A stretch of DNA of 64,000 nt from Prado023 sp964638055 (lineage in GTDB: Bacteria > Actinomycetota > Actinomycetes > S36-B12 > CAIYMF01). The notes beneath the pieces were generated by a model. The model did no database searches. It was not told the DNA's origin and saw only the letters and a list, made by a program, of their open reading frames with translations. Positions 33,979-41,978 of this stretch are shown here, one piece after another; position 1 is the stretch's first letter; every line of letters starts with the position of its first letter. The stretch is from contig CAZWXF010000002.1 in NCBI GenBank assembly GCA_964638055.1, positions 56,106 to 120,105 of the forward strand, in the 5' to 3' direction. The position numbers and the translations under genes were made by a program.

Positions 33979-35024
33979 CCCTCGAACAGCTCAGCAACCT
34001 GACCGTGTACGCCGCGATCGCGGTCTACTCGATGGCGCTGGTGGCCTTCGCCGCCTCGTTCGCTGCCCGGCGGGCCCCGAAGCCGCTCGGCGCGGATGCC
34101 TCGGAACGCGTCCTTGTCGGAGCCGACGGGGCGACCCAGGCGCCGGGATCGCGCGCCAGCCTCGGGCCGGGTGCCAACTCGCCGGACGCCGGTGTCGTGG
34201 ACCCGAACAGCCGGAGCACCGCGGGATCGCCGGCCGGTGCGGCCATGGGCGATCCCCCCGCCCCGCCCCCCGGGCGGCGCGCAGGCAACATCGCCATCTC
34301 GCTGACCTGGCTTGCCTTCTCCCTGCTGGTCGCAGCCCTGGTCCTCCGGGCGATCTGGGCCGGGCGGGCGCCCTGGGGCAACATGTACGAGTTCGCGCTT
34401 TCGTGGACCGCGGCCATCACAGGGGTGTTCCTGGCGGTGTCCCTGCGCCGTGACGTGCGCTGGCTGGGCCTGCCGGTCACGATCTTCAGCCTTCTGACGC
34501 TCGGCGCGGCGGTCGTGCTGCTGTACAACGACAGCCCGCAGCTGGTGCCCGCGCTGCACTCCTACTGGCTGATCATCCACGTCTCGGCGGCCGTGGTCTC
34601 GGGCGGCGCGTTCACCGTCGCCGCGGCGACCAGCGGCCTGTACCTGATAGCCGAGCGAGCCGAGCGCCCCGAGCCCCGGCGCTGGCAGTCCTGGGTCGCC
34701 GACCGTGTCCCGGGCTCGGAGTCCCTGGACATGCTGGCCTATCGGGTCCATGCCTTCGTCTTCCCGCTCTGGACGTTCGCGGTGCTCGCCGGCGCGATCT
34801 GGGCAGAGGACGCCTGGGGCCGCTACTGGGGCTGGGACCCGAAGGAGACCTGGGCGTTCATCACCTGGGTCATCTACGCCGGGTACCTCCACGCCAGGGC
34901 CACCGCCGGCTGGCGTGGCCGCCGCGCCGCGATGCTGGGCCTGCTGGGCTTCGCGGCGTTCCTGGTGAACTTCGTCGGCGTCAACATCTTCGCCTCCGGC
35001 CTGCACTCGTACGCGGGGGTGTGA
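33975..35024 (+). CDS. ccsB: Cytochrome c biogenesis protein CcsB (CcsA/ResC family)
   Basis: A 349-residue haem-handling membrane protein that carries haem outward and attaches it to cytochrome c with ResB. It shows APWGNMYEF, histidines in helices (HSYWLIIHVSAAV), and the WWD-type haem-binding motif WGRYWGWDPKETWAFITW near residues 282-300. A low-complexity Pro/Ala loop occupies residues 40-90. AGGAGGAG precedes the GTG, which overlaps resB by four bases. Confidence 0.93.
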   Translation: MTLEQLSNLTVYAAIAVYSMALVAFAASFAARRAPKPLGADASERVLVGADGATQAPGSRASLGPGANSPDAGVVDPNSRSTAGSPAGAAMGDPPAPPPGRRAGNIAISLTWLAFSLLVAALVLRAIWAGRAPWGNMYEFALSWTAAITGVFLAVSLRRDVRWLGLPVTIFSLLTLGAAVVLLYNDSPQLVPALHSYWLIIHVSAAVVSGGAFTVAAATSGLYLIAERAERPEPRRWQSWVADRVPGSESLDMLAYRVHAFVFPLWTFAVLAGAIWAEDAWGRYWGWDPKETWAFITWVIYAGYLHARATAGWRGRRAAMLGLLGFAAFLVNFVGVNIFASGLHSYAGV

Positions 35025-35190
35025 GCAGCCACACGCGTCGCTGGTTGAGCCACGGGCGCCGCCACCCTCTGGAAGCCGGCCGTCAGCTCCGGCGTCGTTT
35101 GGTCGCGACGACGTGCAGCCGGGCTGCCGAGGCAGCCAGGTGCCTGCGAGCGTGAGCCGCGCCGACCGCTCGCCCCGGAGCGGGTGCCGG

Positions 35191-35208
35191 AACCCCCGCG
35201 AGGGGGTT
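35191..35208. terminator. Strong GNRA hairpin downstream of ccsB
   Basis: AACCCCC-GCGA-GGGGGTT forms a perfect 7-bp stem with a GCGA tetraloop, 167 bases past the ccsB stop. No U-tract follows, as is common in high-GC actinobacteria. It could end the hem/ccs transcript. The last T overlaps the next putative -10. Confidence 0.45.
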
Positions 35209-35213
35209 AGCCT
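35208..35213 (+). promoter_or_regulatory. Putative -10 of the PLDc_N gene
   Basis: TAGCCT, 64 bases upstream of the GTG at 35278 and directly after the GCGA hairpin. It fits the TAnnnT consensus. No clear -35. Confidence 0.3.
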
Positions 35214-35277
35214 TGAGCAGGTGAGTCAGGGCGACGCCGGACCCCGGCTGCCATGATTCCGGAGGGAAGAGGGGGCC

Positions 35278-35715
35278 GTGGGCAAGTTGATCGTCTTCTT
35301 GATCCTTGTCGCCGTGCCGCTCTACGCCCTGATCGAGGCCGTGCGCTCTCCTGCCGAGCAGGTGCGCTTCATGTCCAAGTGGCTCTGGGCCCTTCTGGTG
35401 TTCTTCCTGGGGATCTTCGGGGCTGTCCTCTGGTTCGTGTTCGGGCGCCCGCGTCTGCCCGCCAACGGCGGTGACAGCGGCGGCGGAAGCGGCGGGCTGA
35501 GCCTCCCGCCGGGCCTGGGACCCCGCCCCCGCGGACCCCTCGCCCCTGACGACGACCCCGAGTTCCTCAAGCGCGTGGACGAGCAGACGTGGGCCGCGCG
35601 GATGGAGCGGCTGCGCCGCGAGCGCGGCGAGCCTGCGAACCCCCAGAACGGCCCGGCCCCCGAGCAGCCCCCGAGCCAGAACCCCGGCCCGGTCAGCGAC
35701 CCCGGCCCTGACTGA
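35278..35715 (+). CDS. PLDc_N-type small membrane protein
   Basis: A 145-residue protein. Two hydrophobic helices (LIVFLILVAVPLYALIEAV, residues 4-22, and WLWALLVFFLGIFGAVLWFVFG, 36-57) match the phospholipase D nuclease N-terminal (PLDc_N) module, which is usually a standalone membrane protein without catalytic HKD. A Gly/Pro linker and a charged helix (EFLKRVDEQTWAARMERLRRE) follow, then a Pro-rich tail. GGAGGG precedes the GTG. Function unknown. Confidence 0.8.
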   Translation: MGKLIVFLILVAVPLYALIEAVRSPAEQVRFMSKWLWALLVFFLGIFGAVLWFVFGRPRLPANGGDSGGGSGGLSLPPGLGPRPRGPLAPDDDPEFLKRVDEQTWAARMERLRRERGEPANPQNGPAPEQPPSQNPGPVSDPGPD

Positions 35716-35775
35716 TCCGTGATCCCCAGCACCTGTTGTGAACGGCAGGAGCTGCAGGGCGCGGTCGCTCTCGAC

Positions 35776-35805
35776 TTGATCGTGCGCGATTGAATCGCGT
35801 ACAAT
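35776..35805 (+). promoter_or_regulatory. Promoter with overlapping OhrR-type inverted repeat
   Basis: -35 TTGATC (35776-35781), 18-base spacer, -10 TACAAT (35800-35805). The inverted repeat ATCGTGCGCGAT-TGA-ATCGCGTACAAT (35779-35805, 10 of 12 pairs) covers nearly the whole promoter. The ATG of the peroxidase gene lies six bases after the -10, so the mRNA is probably leaderless. The repeat resembles known OhrR/MarR boxes, and an OhrR-like gene is second in this operon. Confidence 0.7.
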
Positions 35806-35811
35806 GGATTC

Positions 35812-36306
35812 ATGACGACGATCTACGACTTCTCGATCCCTTCCACCTCCGGTGCCCCCATCGACTTCGCCGACTTCTCCGGCCGGCCGCTCCTGCTGGT
35901 GAACACCGCCAGCAAGTGCGGGTTCACGGGGCAGTACGACGGACTTCAGGCGCTGCACGAGGAGTACGGACCGAAGGGCCTGGTCGTCATCGGGTTCCCT
36001 TGCGACCAGTTCGCGCATCAGGAGCCCGGCGACGACGACGAGATCGAGCAGTTCTGCCGGCTGAACTTCGGCGTCTCCTTCCCGCTGACCACCAAGATCG
36101 ACGTCAACGGCTCGGGCACCCATCCCATCTTCAGGTTCGTCAGGGATCGCACGAGCGGCCTGTTCGGCTCCTCGATCAAGTGGAACTTCACCAAGTTCCT
36201 GGTCGAGCCCGACGGCCAGACCGTCCGCCGCTACAGCCCGACCACTGAGCCCAAGGATCTCGCGACCGAGATCGAGGAGCTGCTCGGGGAGGAGCAGGTG
36301 GCGTGA
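35812..36306 (+). CDS. Glutathione peroxidase-family (thioredoxin-dependent type) peroxidase
   Basis: A 164-residue thiol peroxidase that reduces hydroperoxides. The peroxidatic Cys36 lies in NTASKCGFTGQY (cysteine, not selenocysteine). FPCDQFAHQEPG and the KWNFTKFLV block follow. The family normally has FPCNQF; here Asp replaces Asn. Such bacterial GPx enzymes usually use thioredoxin or mycothiol rather than glutathione. First gene of a two-gene operon with an OhrR-like regulator; stop and start overlap (GTGA). Confidence 0.9.
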   Translation: MTTIYDFSIPSTSGAPIDFADFSGRPLLLVNTASKCGFTGQYDGLQALHEEYGPKGLVVIGFPCDQFAHQEPGDDDEIEQFCRLNFGVSFPLTTKIDVNGSGTHPIFRFVRDRTSGLFGSSIKWNFTKFLVEPDGQTVRRYSPTTEPKDLATEIEELLGEEQVA

Positions 36307-36791
36307 CCCTTCCGCAGCTGCGGCTGGACAACCAGCTCTGCTTCCTCTTCCACCGGATCAGCAGGGAGCTGACTGCCGCCTACCGTCCGCGCCTGGAGGC
36401 CTTGGGCCTGACCTACCCCCAGTACCTCGTCATGCTCGTGCTGTGGGAGTCCGACGGGAAGACGGTCGGCCAGATCGGTCGCCGCCTCGGGCTGGACTCG
36501 GCCACCCTCTCGCCCCTCCTGAGGCGCCTGGCGGATGCCGGACTGGTCGTCCGGGAACGCCAGCCGGCTGACGAGCGCCGCGTGACGGTCCACCTGACAC
36601 CTGCTGGGCGAGCGCTGGAGACGCGCGCTGCGGAGCTCCCCGCAGAACTGGTCGGTCGCGTCGCCGCCGACCATGCCGAATACGTCGAGCTGCGTGAACG
36701 GCTGGAGGCCCTGCTCACGCGCATCGCCGCGCAGCGGGATCAGGCCACGGCCGTCGACAGCACGATCCCGGCCGACAGCGCGACCCCATAG
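36303..36791 (+). CDS. OhrR-like MarR-family organic-peroxide sensor
   Basis: A 162-residue winged-helix repressor. The N-terminal LRLDNQLCFLFHRISRE carries the peroxide-sensing cysteine (Cys13) in the OhrR position. LTYPQYLVMLVLWE and the recognition helix LDSATLSPLLRRLADAGLV follow, then the wing DERRVTVHLT. In this family oxidation of the cysteine releases DNA. The inverted repeat over the upstream promoter is the probable target, giving autoregulation together with the peroxidase. The last 52 bases overlap the convergent menA. Confidence 0.88.
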   Translation: MTLPQLRLDNQLCFLFHRISRELTAAYRPRLEALGLTYPQYLVMLVLWESDGKTVGQIGRRLGLDSATLSPLLRRLADAGLVVRERQPADERRVTVHLTPAGRALETRAAELPAELVGRVAADHAEYVELRERLEALLTRIAAQRDQATAVDSTIPADSATP

Positions 36792-37645
36792 AGCAGCAGC
36801 AGTCGGCCTGTCGACACGAGCACGGGCACGAGCGAGGGGCCGCGGGCTCCTGATGAGACCACCTGCATGGGCACGATCGCAGAGAACGCGGCAAAGCCCG
36901 CCAGGGCGGCTCCGACGGGCCACTGACGGCCAGCCAAGCCGCCCAGCGCGATCACCCCGGGGACGAGCAGCGCGGTGATCACGGTGCTGGTGTAGAGCCG
37001 GCGCGTGCGTGCATCGCCCAGGCGCACGGCCAGCGTGACCTTGCCGGCCACGGTGTCCCCCGGGATGTCGCGCAGGTTGTTGGCCACGAGGATCGCAGTG
37101 GCCAGGCACCCGACGCCGATCCCGCACAGCAACGACAGTCCGCTGATGGAGCCGACCTGGACCAGTGCGGTCCCGCACACCGCGACCAGGCCGAAGAAGA
37201 CGAAGACGAACACCTCGCCCAGACCGGCGTAGCCGTAGGGGCGGGGACCCCCGGTGTACGTCCACGCCGCCACGATCGCGGCGGCCCCGACAGCCAGCAG
37301 CCACCACTGGCCGCTGAACGCCACCAGAGCCAATCCTGCGATCGCCGCGACCAGGAACGCCAGCAGGGCCGCGGTTCGCACCGCCCCCGGCGCGGCCAGC
37401 CCCTGCCCGACGAGCCGCACCGGGCCGACGCGCTCCTGGTCGGTCCCGCGGATGCCGTCGCTGTAGTCGTTGGCGTAGTTGACGCCGACCTGCAGGGCGA
37501 GCGCCACGACAAGTGCGAGGGTCGCGCGACTCCAGATGGCCCCCCCCTCCCAGATCGCGACCGCAGTGCCAACCAGGACAGGAGCGACCGCGGCGGGAAG
37601 CGTCCGTGGCCGGGCACCGGCCAGCCACTGCTGGGCACTCGTCAT
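36740..37645 (-). CDS. menA: 1,4-dihydroxy-2-naphthoate polyprenyltransferase
   Basis: UbiA-family membrane enzyme, 301 residues, that attaches the isoprenoid tail to dihydroxynaphthoate in menaquinone synthesis. About eight helices. Asp-rich motif NYANDYSDGIRGTD near residues 56-69, and the second motif NNLRDIPGDTVAGKVTLAVRLG. Starts within the stop of menE (ATGA overlap). Convergent with the OhrR-like gene, overlapping it by 52 bases. Confidence 0.93.
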   Translation of the reverse strand: MTSAQQWLAGARPRTLPAAVAPVLVGTAVAIWEGGAIWSRATLALVVALALQVGVNYANDYSDGIRGTDQERVGPVRLVGQGLAAPGAVRTAALLAFLVAAIAGLALVAFSGQWWLLAVGAAAIVAAWTYTGGPRPYGYAGLGEVFVFVFFGLVAVCGTALVQVGSISGLSLLCGIGVGCLATAILVANNLRDIPGDTVAGKVTLAVRLGDARTRRLYTSTVITALLVPGVIALGGLAGRQWPVGAALAGFAAFSAIVPMQVVSSGARGPSLVPVLVSTGRLLLLYGVALSAGIVLSTAVA

Positions 37646-39084
37646 GGGGCAATCCTGCCGAGGCCCTCCGGACGGCTGGACAGGGCGCCGTCCGTCGATC
37701 CCGGGGACTGCGCCGACTGGCCGGCAGCCGCCGCCCGGGCGTCCTGCACGGCCAGGAGCCGCAGGAGGGCTCTTCGGTCGGGCTTGCCTGCGGGCAGCTG
37801 GGGGATGGCGTCGAGCATGACCAGACGTCGAGGCTGTGCCGATGGTCCGAGCGTCTCGCCGACGGCATGCGCGAGCCGTTCGGCCATCCCGGGTGGTAGC
37901 GCGCGCTGGGCGGCGCTCGGTGCCGTGTCCGCGGTCGCATTGGCGGTAGTGCTCGGCTCCGAGCTGGTGGCTGGGCGCGGGACGGTGGCCGCATCCTCGG
38001 TGATCCCTGGCCGAGGGACGATCACCGCGATCACCTGCGCGCCCCAGACAGCGTCAGGCAGTGCCACGAGCTCGGCGTCGGCGACGTCGGGATCTGCTCG
38101 GATGACACGGCAGATGGCGGCGAGGTCGACCGATGTGCCGCTGACCTGGACGATCTCGTCGGCGCGTCCGCGCAGGACCACCAGGCCGTCCTCGACCCTA
38201 CCCACGTCGGAGGTGCGGAACTCGCGGAACCCACCCGCGCCAGTCGACCAGTCCGCGCTGCGGCCACCGCCTCGATAGCCGAGGGCCACCTGCCGACCGC
38301 TGATCCGCACGTGCCCGTCGGGATCGACCCGAACGTCGACCCCCGGCAGGGGAACGCCGTCGAGGACCGCACCCCCACAGGTCTCCGTCATCCCGTAGGA
38401 GGCACGCACGCCCACACCGGCCGAGCGGAGACTGGCGAGAACCCCCGGGTCGGCGGCCGAGCCGCCGACGAGGACGAGGTCGTACCGAGCAAGCACGTCG
38501 ATCGCGTCCTGCCCGGCCTCGATCACGCGGGCCAACATCGTCGGGACGACGGAGATGGCCAGTGGGAGCCCGTCGCGGAGGCTGCGGCGTTGCGCGTCGG
38601 CGGTTGCGGCCGCGAGATCGTCGATCGAGAAGCGCCTCGCACCGCCGAGGCTGGACATCGGCACCGGCGGGACCCCGGCCAGGATCGCCCGCGCCACTAC
38701 CATGAACCCGCCCGCACTGTGCAGCGGGAGAGCCGCGACCCACTGGTGACCACCAGGCGCCCGACCGAGTGCCCGCCCCAATGCCGTGGCGGCGGAGGCG
38801 ATCGCGGACGTCGGGAGCAGGACCCCCCGCGGATCGGCCGTCGAGCCCGATGTCGCAAGAATCGCGGCTACCCCCCCGGGAACGGGGTCATCGGGTCGCA
38901 GGGCGCGCAACAGCCGCTCGCGCAGCCCCGACGGGGCCTGTGCCGGGAGCGGGGCGATCGCAGGCCCCGTGCCCGCGAGAGCCCTTCGCAGCGGAGACAG
39001 CAGCACGTCGAGACCCCCGGGCCCGGGAGGAATGGGCACCGTGATGCACGGGCGGGCCGAGTGCATGGGATCGAGGTCGGACAT
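37642..39084 (-). CDS. menE: o-Succinylbenzoate-CoA ligase
   Basis: AMP-forming ligase, 480 residues, that activates o-succinylbenzoate before ring closure by MenB. ATSGSTADPRGVLLP is the P-loop near residue 75. GMTETCGG near 232, GYRGGG, TSDVGRV and the C-terminal QLPAGKPDRRALLRLL with the catalytic lysine follow. A Thr/Ala/Pro-rich loop of about 35 residues (near 370-405) is an unusual insert before the C-terminal lysine region. Operon with menA. The start lies 10 bases from a MITE-like element. Confidence 0.88.
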   Translation of the reverse strand: MSDLDPMHSARPCITVPIPPGPGGLDVLLSPLRRALAGTGPAIAPLPAQAPSGLRERLLRALRPDDPVPGGVAAILATSGSTADPRGVLLPTSAIASAATALGRALGRAPGGHQWVAALPLHSAGGFMVVARAILAGVPPVPMSSLGGARRFSIDDLAAATADAQRRSLRDGLPLAISVVPTMLARVIEAGQDAIDVLARYDLVLVGGSAADPGVLASLRSAGVGVRASYGMTETCGGAVLDGVPLPGVDVRVDPDGHVRISGRQVALGYRGGGRSADWSTGAGGFREFRTSDVGRVEDGLVVLRGRADEIVQVSGTSVDLAAICRVIRADPDVADAELVALPDAVWGAQVIAVIVPRPGITEDAATVPRPATSSEPSTTANATADTAPSAAQRALPPGMAERLAHAVGETLGPSAQPRRLVMLDAIPQLPAGKPDRRALLRLLAVQDARAAAAGQSAQSPGSTDGALSSRPEGLGRIAP

Positions 39085-39093
39085 CGCCTGAGC

Positions 39094-39261
39094 CTAGGGT
39101 GTGTCTCCATATCCACTGACGTTGCGAGCGGCGTTCGGTGCTGTGCATCGCAAGGCGGCGGAGTGAGTCGGGCTGGTGGCCCGGCGAGCGACGGCAACGC
39201 GGCGAGGTGCAGTGCCCGGGCGTCGCGCAGCCGGCAATCGGGATATGGAGACACGCCCTAG
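39094..39261. mobile_element. MITE-like element, 168 bp with 21-bp terminal inverted repeats
   Basis: The left end CTAGGG...CATATCC (39094-39114) and the reverse complement of the right end (39241-39261) differ at only one base, C for T. The interior has no transposase and no convincing ORF. TAG/CTA at the ends could be a target duplication. It sits 10 bases upstream of menE, so it may supply or separate that promoter. Confidence 0.65.
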
Positions 39262-39289
39262 AGGGCGATGCCGCCACGACCGGTGTCGC

Positions 39290-39650
39290 GATCCTCCGAT
39301 GGGGTCAGATCTGCCGTGGAGCGACCTCCCTTGCAGCGACCGTCTGGGGTGCTGTGCCTGGGTGCAGTGTGCCTGGGGACCACTCCCGTGGAGCGGTCCG
39401 TCTGGGAGCGACGTCGGTCTGGAAGCGGCGCCGGTCTGGAGCTGTCCGCCGTGGCCGCCTTCGGCCCTGGACAGCCGGCTGCCGTGGGCGGCCCGGGGGG
39501 GCACTCGGTTGAGGCGGCTCGGTTTGGGATCTGTCGCTGGGACCGTCCTGTACCGCCCAGTGCGGCTCCGTTCGGTTGAGACCCTTCGTCTGGAACCCGA
39601 CCAATGGGAACCGCTCGACGCGTGTCTGGCCGGTTCGGATCGACTTCCTC
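39290..39650 (+). pseudogene. Decayed 15-nt-periodic region, pentapeptide-repeat-like
   Basis: Bases recur at about 15-nt spacing (GTCTGGGAGCG, GTCTGGAAGCG, GTGGAGCG words). One frame near 39315-39445 reads GATSLAATVWGAVPG and GAVRLGATSVW, as in A(D/N)LxG pentapeptide repeats. Frame slips of one or two bases break it, and no start or intact ORF exists. Likely the relic of a pentapeptide-repeat gene; chance GC periodicity is the alternative. The remaining bases to 39839 hold nothing recognisable. Confidence 0.3.
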
Positions 39651-39839
39651 CTGCCGGAGAGCGCTCGGCCCCGAATCTGGAGCCTGCCCAGCCGGCGTCC
39701 TTCGGCCAGGAGGCGTGGCCAGCTCGCTTGGGCGGGGGCCGCTTGCGCGGTGCGCTGCTGTGCGGGCATCGTCGGACCCACTCCGAGGTCCTCGACGGCC
39801 CGCAGCGCTGGTGGGGCACTTGAGTCGACGCGCGTGGCC

Positions 39840-41738
39840 TCACGCCGTACATCTCGCACCCGCCCCCGGATCGCGTAGCGCGCCCAGCCCTCCGGCATCG
39901 ACGTGCCGACCGTGCTCGGTGTGGGGGATGACCCACCAGTGGGGGTGTTCCAGGGCCCCCGGTGGGCGCTGGTCACCGGGGTGCCGGGGAACGATCGTGA
40001 AGTAGCCCAGCTCGATCTGTCGGTGGTGGACCCAGCAGCAGGTGACCAGATTGTCCTGGTCGGTGGGGCCATCCCAATGCCACGGGTTGACGTGGTGGGG
40101 CTGGGTGTAGGCAGCGGGGATCTGGCAGCCCGGGACTACACATCCCTGATCCCGCTGATGCAACGCCCGGCGCTGGGCAGGGGTAGCCAGGCGCACCGCC
40201 CGGCCCACGGCAAGGGGCTCGACGGGGATCGTGGAGAGCATGCCCAGCACCGAATCGGTGACGTGGTCTGTAAGGGCATGCCGCGGTGACGGCGACTTTT
40301 CCGCGTCCGAGGGTGACGCGGTCCCGTCGGCAGCCGGTGGTGACGTTGACCCTCCCGCGCCGAGCTGTGACGCCGATCTGACTGCACCGGGTGGCGCCCC
40401 GGGTGCCGGTCCAAGCGGCGCACCTGGGTAACCGGTTGACGTCCCGGTGCCGTCGGGGGTGTCTCGCACATCGATGATCAGATCCTCGACCGCGCCGGGC
40501 CCCTGGCTCCGGGTCGCCACGCTGCGGGGTCCGATGATCATGGGTGTGATGGCGGCGGCGCACAGCGCGAACCGGACAGCGGCGTCCCCGATGGTGTGGG
40601 TGGGGCCATGCGGCGGGGCGTCGACCATCGCCGATCCCCTGGGTCGTCTCCCGCCTCCGCGGCCGTAGGCGGCGGGGTTGCCGGTGGCGATCCGTTCGGC
40701 CTCGCTCAGTGACACGGTGAGGGTGACCGCCGCGGGTAGGCCACCGCCGGTCGGCAGTCCGTGGGCGGCCGCCTTGGCGATGACCGCAGCGAGGGCGTCG
40801 GCACGGCGCTGCCCGACCCGTACTCCGTCGCCGGCCACGCGCAGGCTCTCGGCCATCGCCTCGATCGCGGCCTTGAACGCTGACGCTTCCAGCGTGGGCA
40901 GGAACCCCTGGAACGTCAGGCCGCCGTCGATTCCGGTCCAGCTCAGATGTCGTGCGGCATAGTGGGTGCGGTCGGCTGCTTCAGGGTCCTTGGGTGCGAG
41001 CTGATCGACGACGATCTCCACCAGCCGGCGGGTCTCCCGCGCGCTCAGCCCGTGGAGCACGGGAACGACCTTGTCCACCAACTCGTTCGCCACCTCGTCG
41101 GGCAGGGAGTTCGCGGCCTTTCCCAAGATCTGCATCTGCTCCTGTGACAGCTCCCCCGAGCGCCAGGCCCGCTCCACCAGCGCGTGTTCGTTGGCGAACC
41201 TGCCAACGGCGCGCAGGGTCTGTGCCTGCCGCTCGGGCATCCCAGCCAGCACCGCCTCACGGCGGGTGTCCACAGGGCCTTGCGTCGCTGTCTGGCCTTC
41301 GCGGGTGGCCATCCGCATCGCGAGGTCTCGCCCGAGCTGGGTCATCGCCTCAGCGACCGAGGAGATGTGCTCATCGAGGATCGGCCCTGACCCCAGCCCC
41401 AGCGGTCTGGGCAGGGCGCAGACCGCGGCTACGGCTGCACGCAGCATCGACAACGCACCGGCGCCACCGATGCTGCACGCCTCGGCACCGCCGCCCCCGG
41501 AGCAGCTCGTCCCGGGAGAGTCGGTCCCGGCGCCGGGCGGCCCGATGTCGCTCGTGTCCGGATGATTCGGCTTGGAGCCGCTCGACGTGGACCTGCCGCT
41601 CGGCCTGGGTCTGCTTGGCCCGGGGCTGGGAGCATCCGCACTGACCGCGGGGGCGCCGGTTGTCCAGCGACGGTCTGCCTCAGCCCTATCGGCCTCAGCC
41701 CTATCTGCCTCGGAGCTGTTCGATTCTGAACGACCCAT
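39840..41738 (-). CDS. DUF222 / HNH endonuclease-domain protein
   Basis: A 632-residue actinobacterial protein. The N-terminal 80 residues are low complexity with a triple AEADR repeat. DUF222 spans about 140-420 (RFANEHALVERAWRSGELS, VANELVDKVVPVLHGLS). A Pro/Gly/Ser-rich linker of about 90 residues leads to an HNH nuclease near 535-585 (GCVVPGCQIPAAYTQPHHV, WHWDGPTDQDNLVTCC, HH), with the zinc cysteines and catalytic His. ATG 41738 is chosen after GGGGG. These are multi-copy families of unknown role, sometimes DNA-damage induced; a LexA-like palindrome lies upstream. Confidence 0.85.
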   Translation of the reverse strand: MGRSESNSSEADRAEADRAEADRRWTTGAPAVSADAPSPGPSRPRPSGRSTSSGSKPNHPDTSDIGPPGAGTDSPGTSCSGGGGAEACSIGGAGALSMLRAAVAAVCALPRPLGLGSGPILDEHISSVAEAMTQLGRDLAMRMATREGQTATQGPVDTRREAVLAGMPERQAQTLRAVGRFANEHALVERAWRSGELSQEQMQILGKAANSLPDEVANELVDKVVPVLHGLSARETRRLVEIVVDQLAPKDPEAADRTHYAARHLSWTGIDGGLTFQGFLPTLEASAFKAAIEAMAESLRVAGDGVRVGQRRADALAAVIAKAAAHGLPTGGGLPAAVTLTVSLSEAERIATGNPAAYGRGGGRRPRGSAMVDAPPHGPTHTIGDAAVRFALCAAAITPMIIGPRSVATRSQGPGAVEDLIIDVRDTPDGTGTSTGYPGAPLGPAPGAPPGAVRSASQLGAGGSTSPPAADGTASPSDAEKSPSPRHALTDHVTDSVLGMLSTIPVEPLAVGRAVRLATPAQRRALHQRDQGCVVPGCQIPAAYTQPHHVNPWHWDGPTDQDNLVTCCWVHHRQIELGYFTIVPRHPGDQRPPGALEHPHWWVIPHTEHGRHVDAGGLGALRDPGAGARCTA

Positions 41739-41801
41739 CACGACCCCCGTGGTGTCTGGTAACCGGACTGGCATCCGGACCCTCTTCGATCTGACCTCTG
41801 C

Positions 41802-41819
41802 ATCGTACAGGTGTACGAT
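41802..41819. promoter_or_regulatory. LexA-like palindrome upstream of the HNH gene
   Basis: ATCGTACA-GG-TGTACGAT is a perfect 18-bp inverted repeat 64 bases upstream of the start. It resembles the actinobacterial SOS box TCGAAC-N4-GTTCGA with symmetric A-to-T changes. A possible -10 (TACGAT, minus strand) lies inside it, so repressor binding would block transcription. Confidence 0.5.
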
Positions 41820-41978
41820 CAGCAGGTCCAGCCTGCGCGGTGTGGGATGTTGACAACTCTGGCTCGGTGGCATGTCCGTGATGCGATGCCGCATCGCGTT
41901 GAGAAAGACCCCGGACCCATGCCGGTCGACCAGCAACCTGCCGACGCGCGGCTCAGCCGATGCCCGGAGCTGGCGCGC

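Noticed and set aside
35812..36306. Selenocysteine-containing glutathione peroxidase
   Set aside because: The peroxidatic position is a TGC cysteine codon in TASKCGFT, with no in-frame TGA.
39305..40072. 255-codon minus-strand frame downstream of the HNH gene
   Set aside because: It overlaps the HNH C-terminus and the decayed periodic region, and its composition (Arg/Pro/Ser/Thr) is not protein-like.
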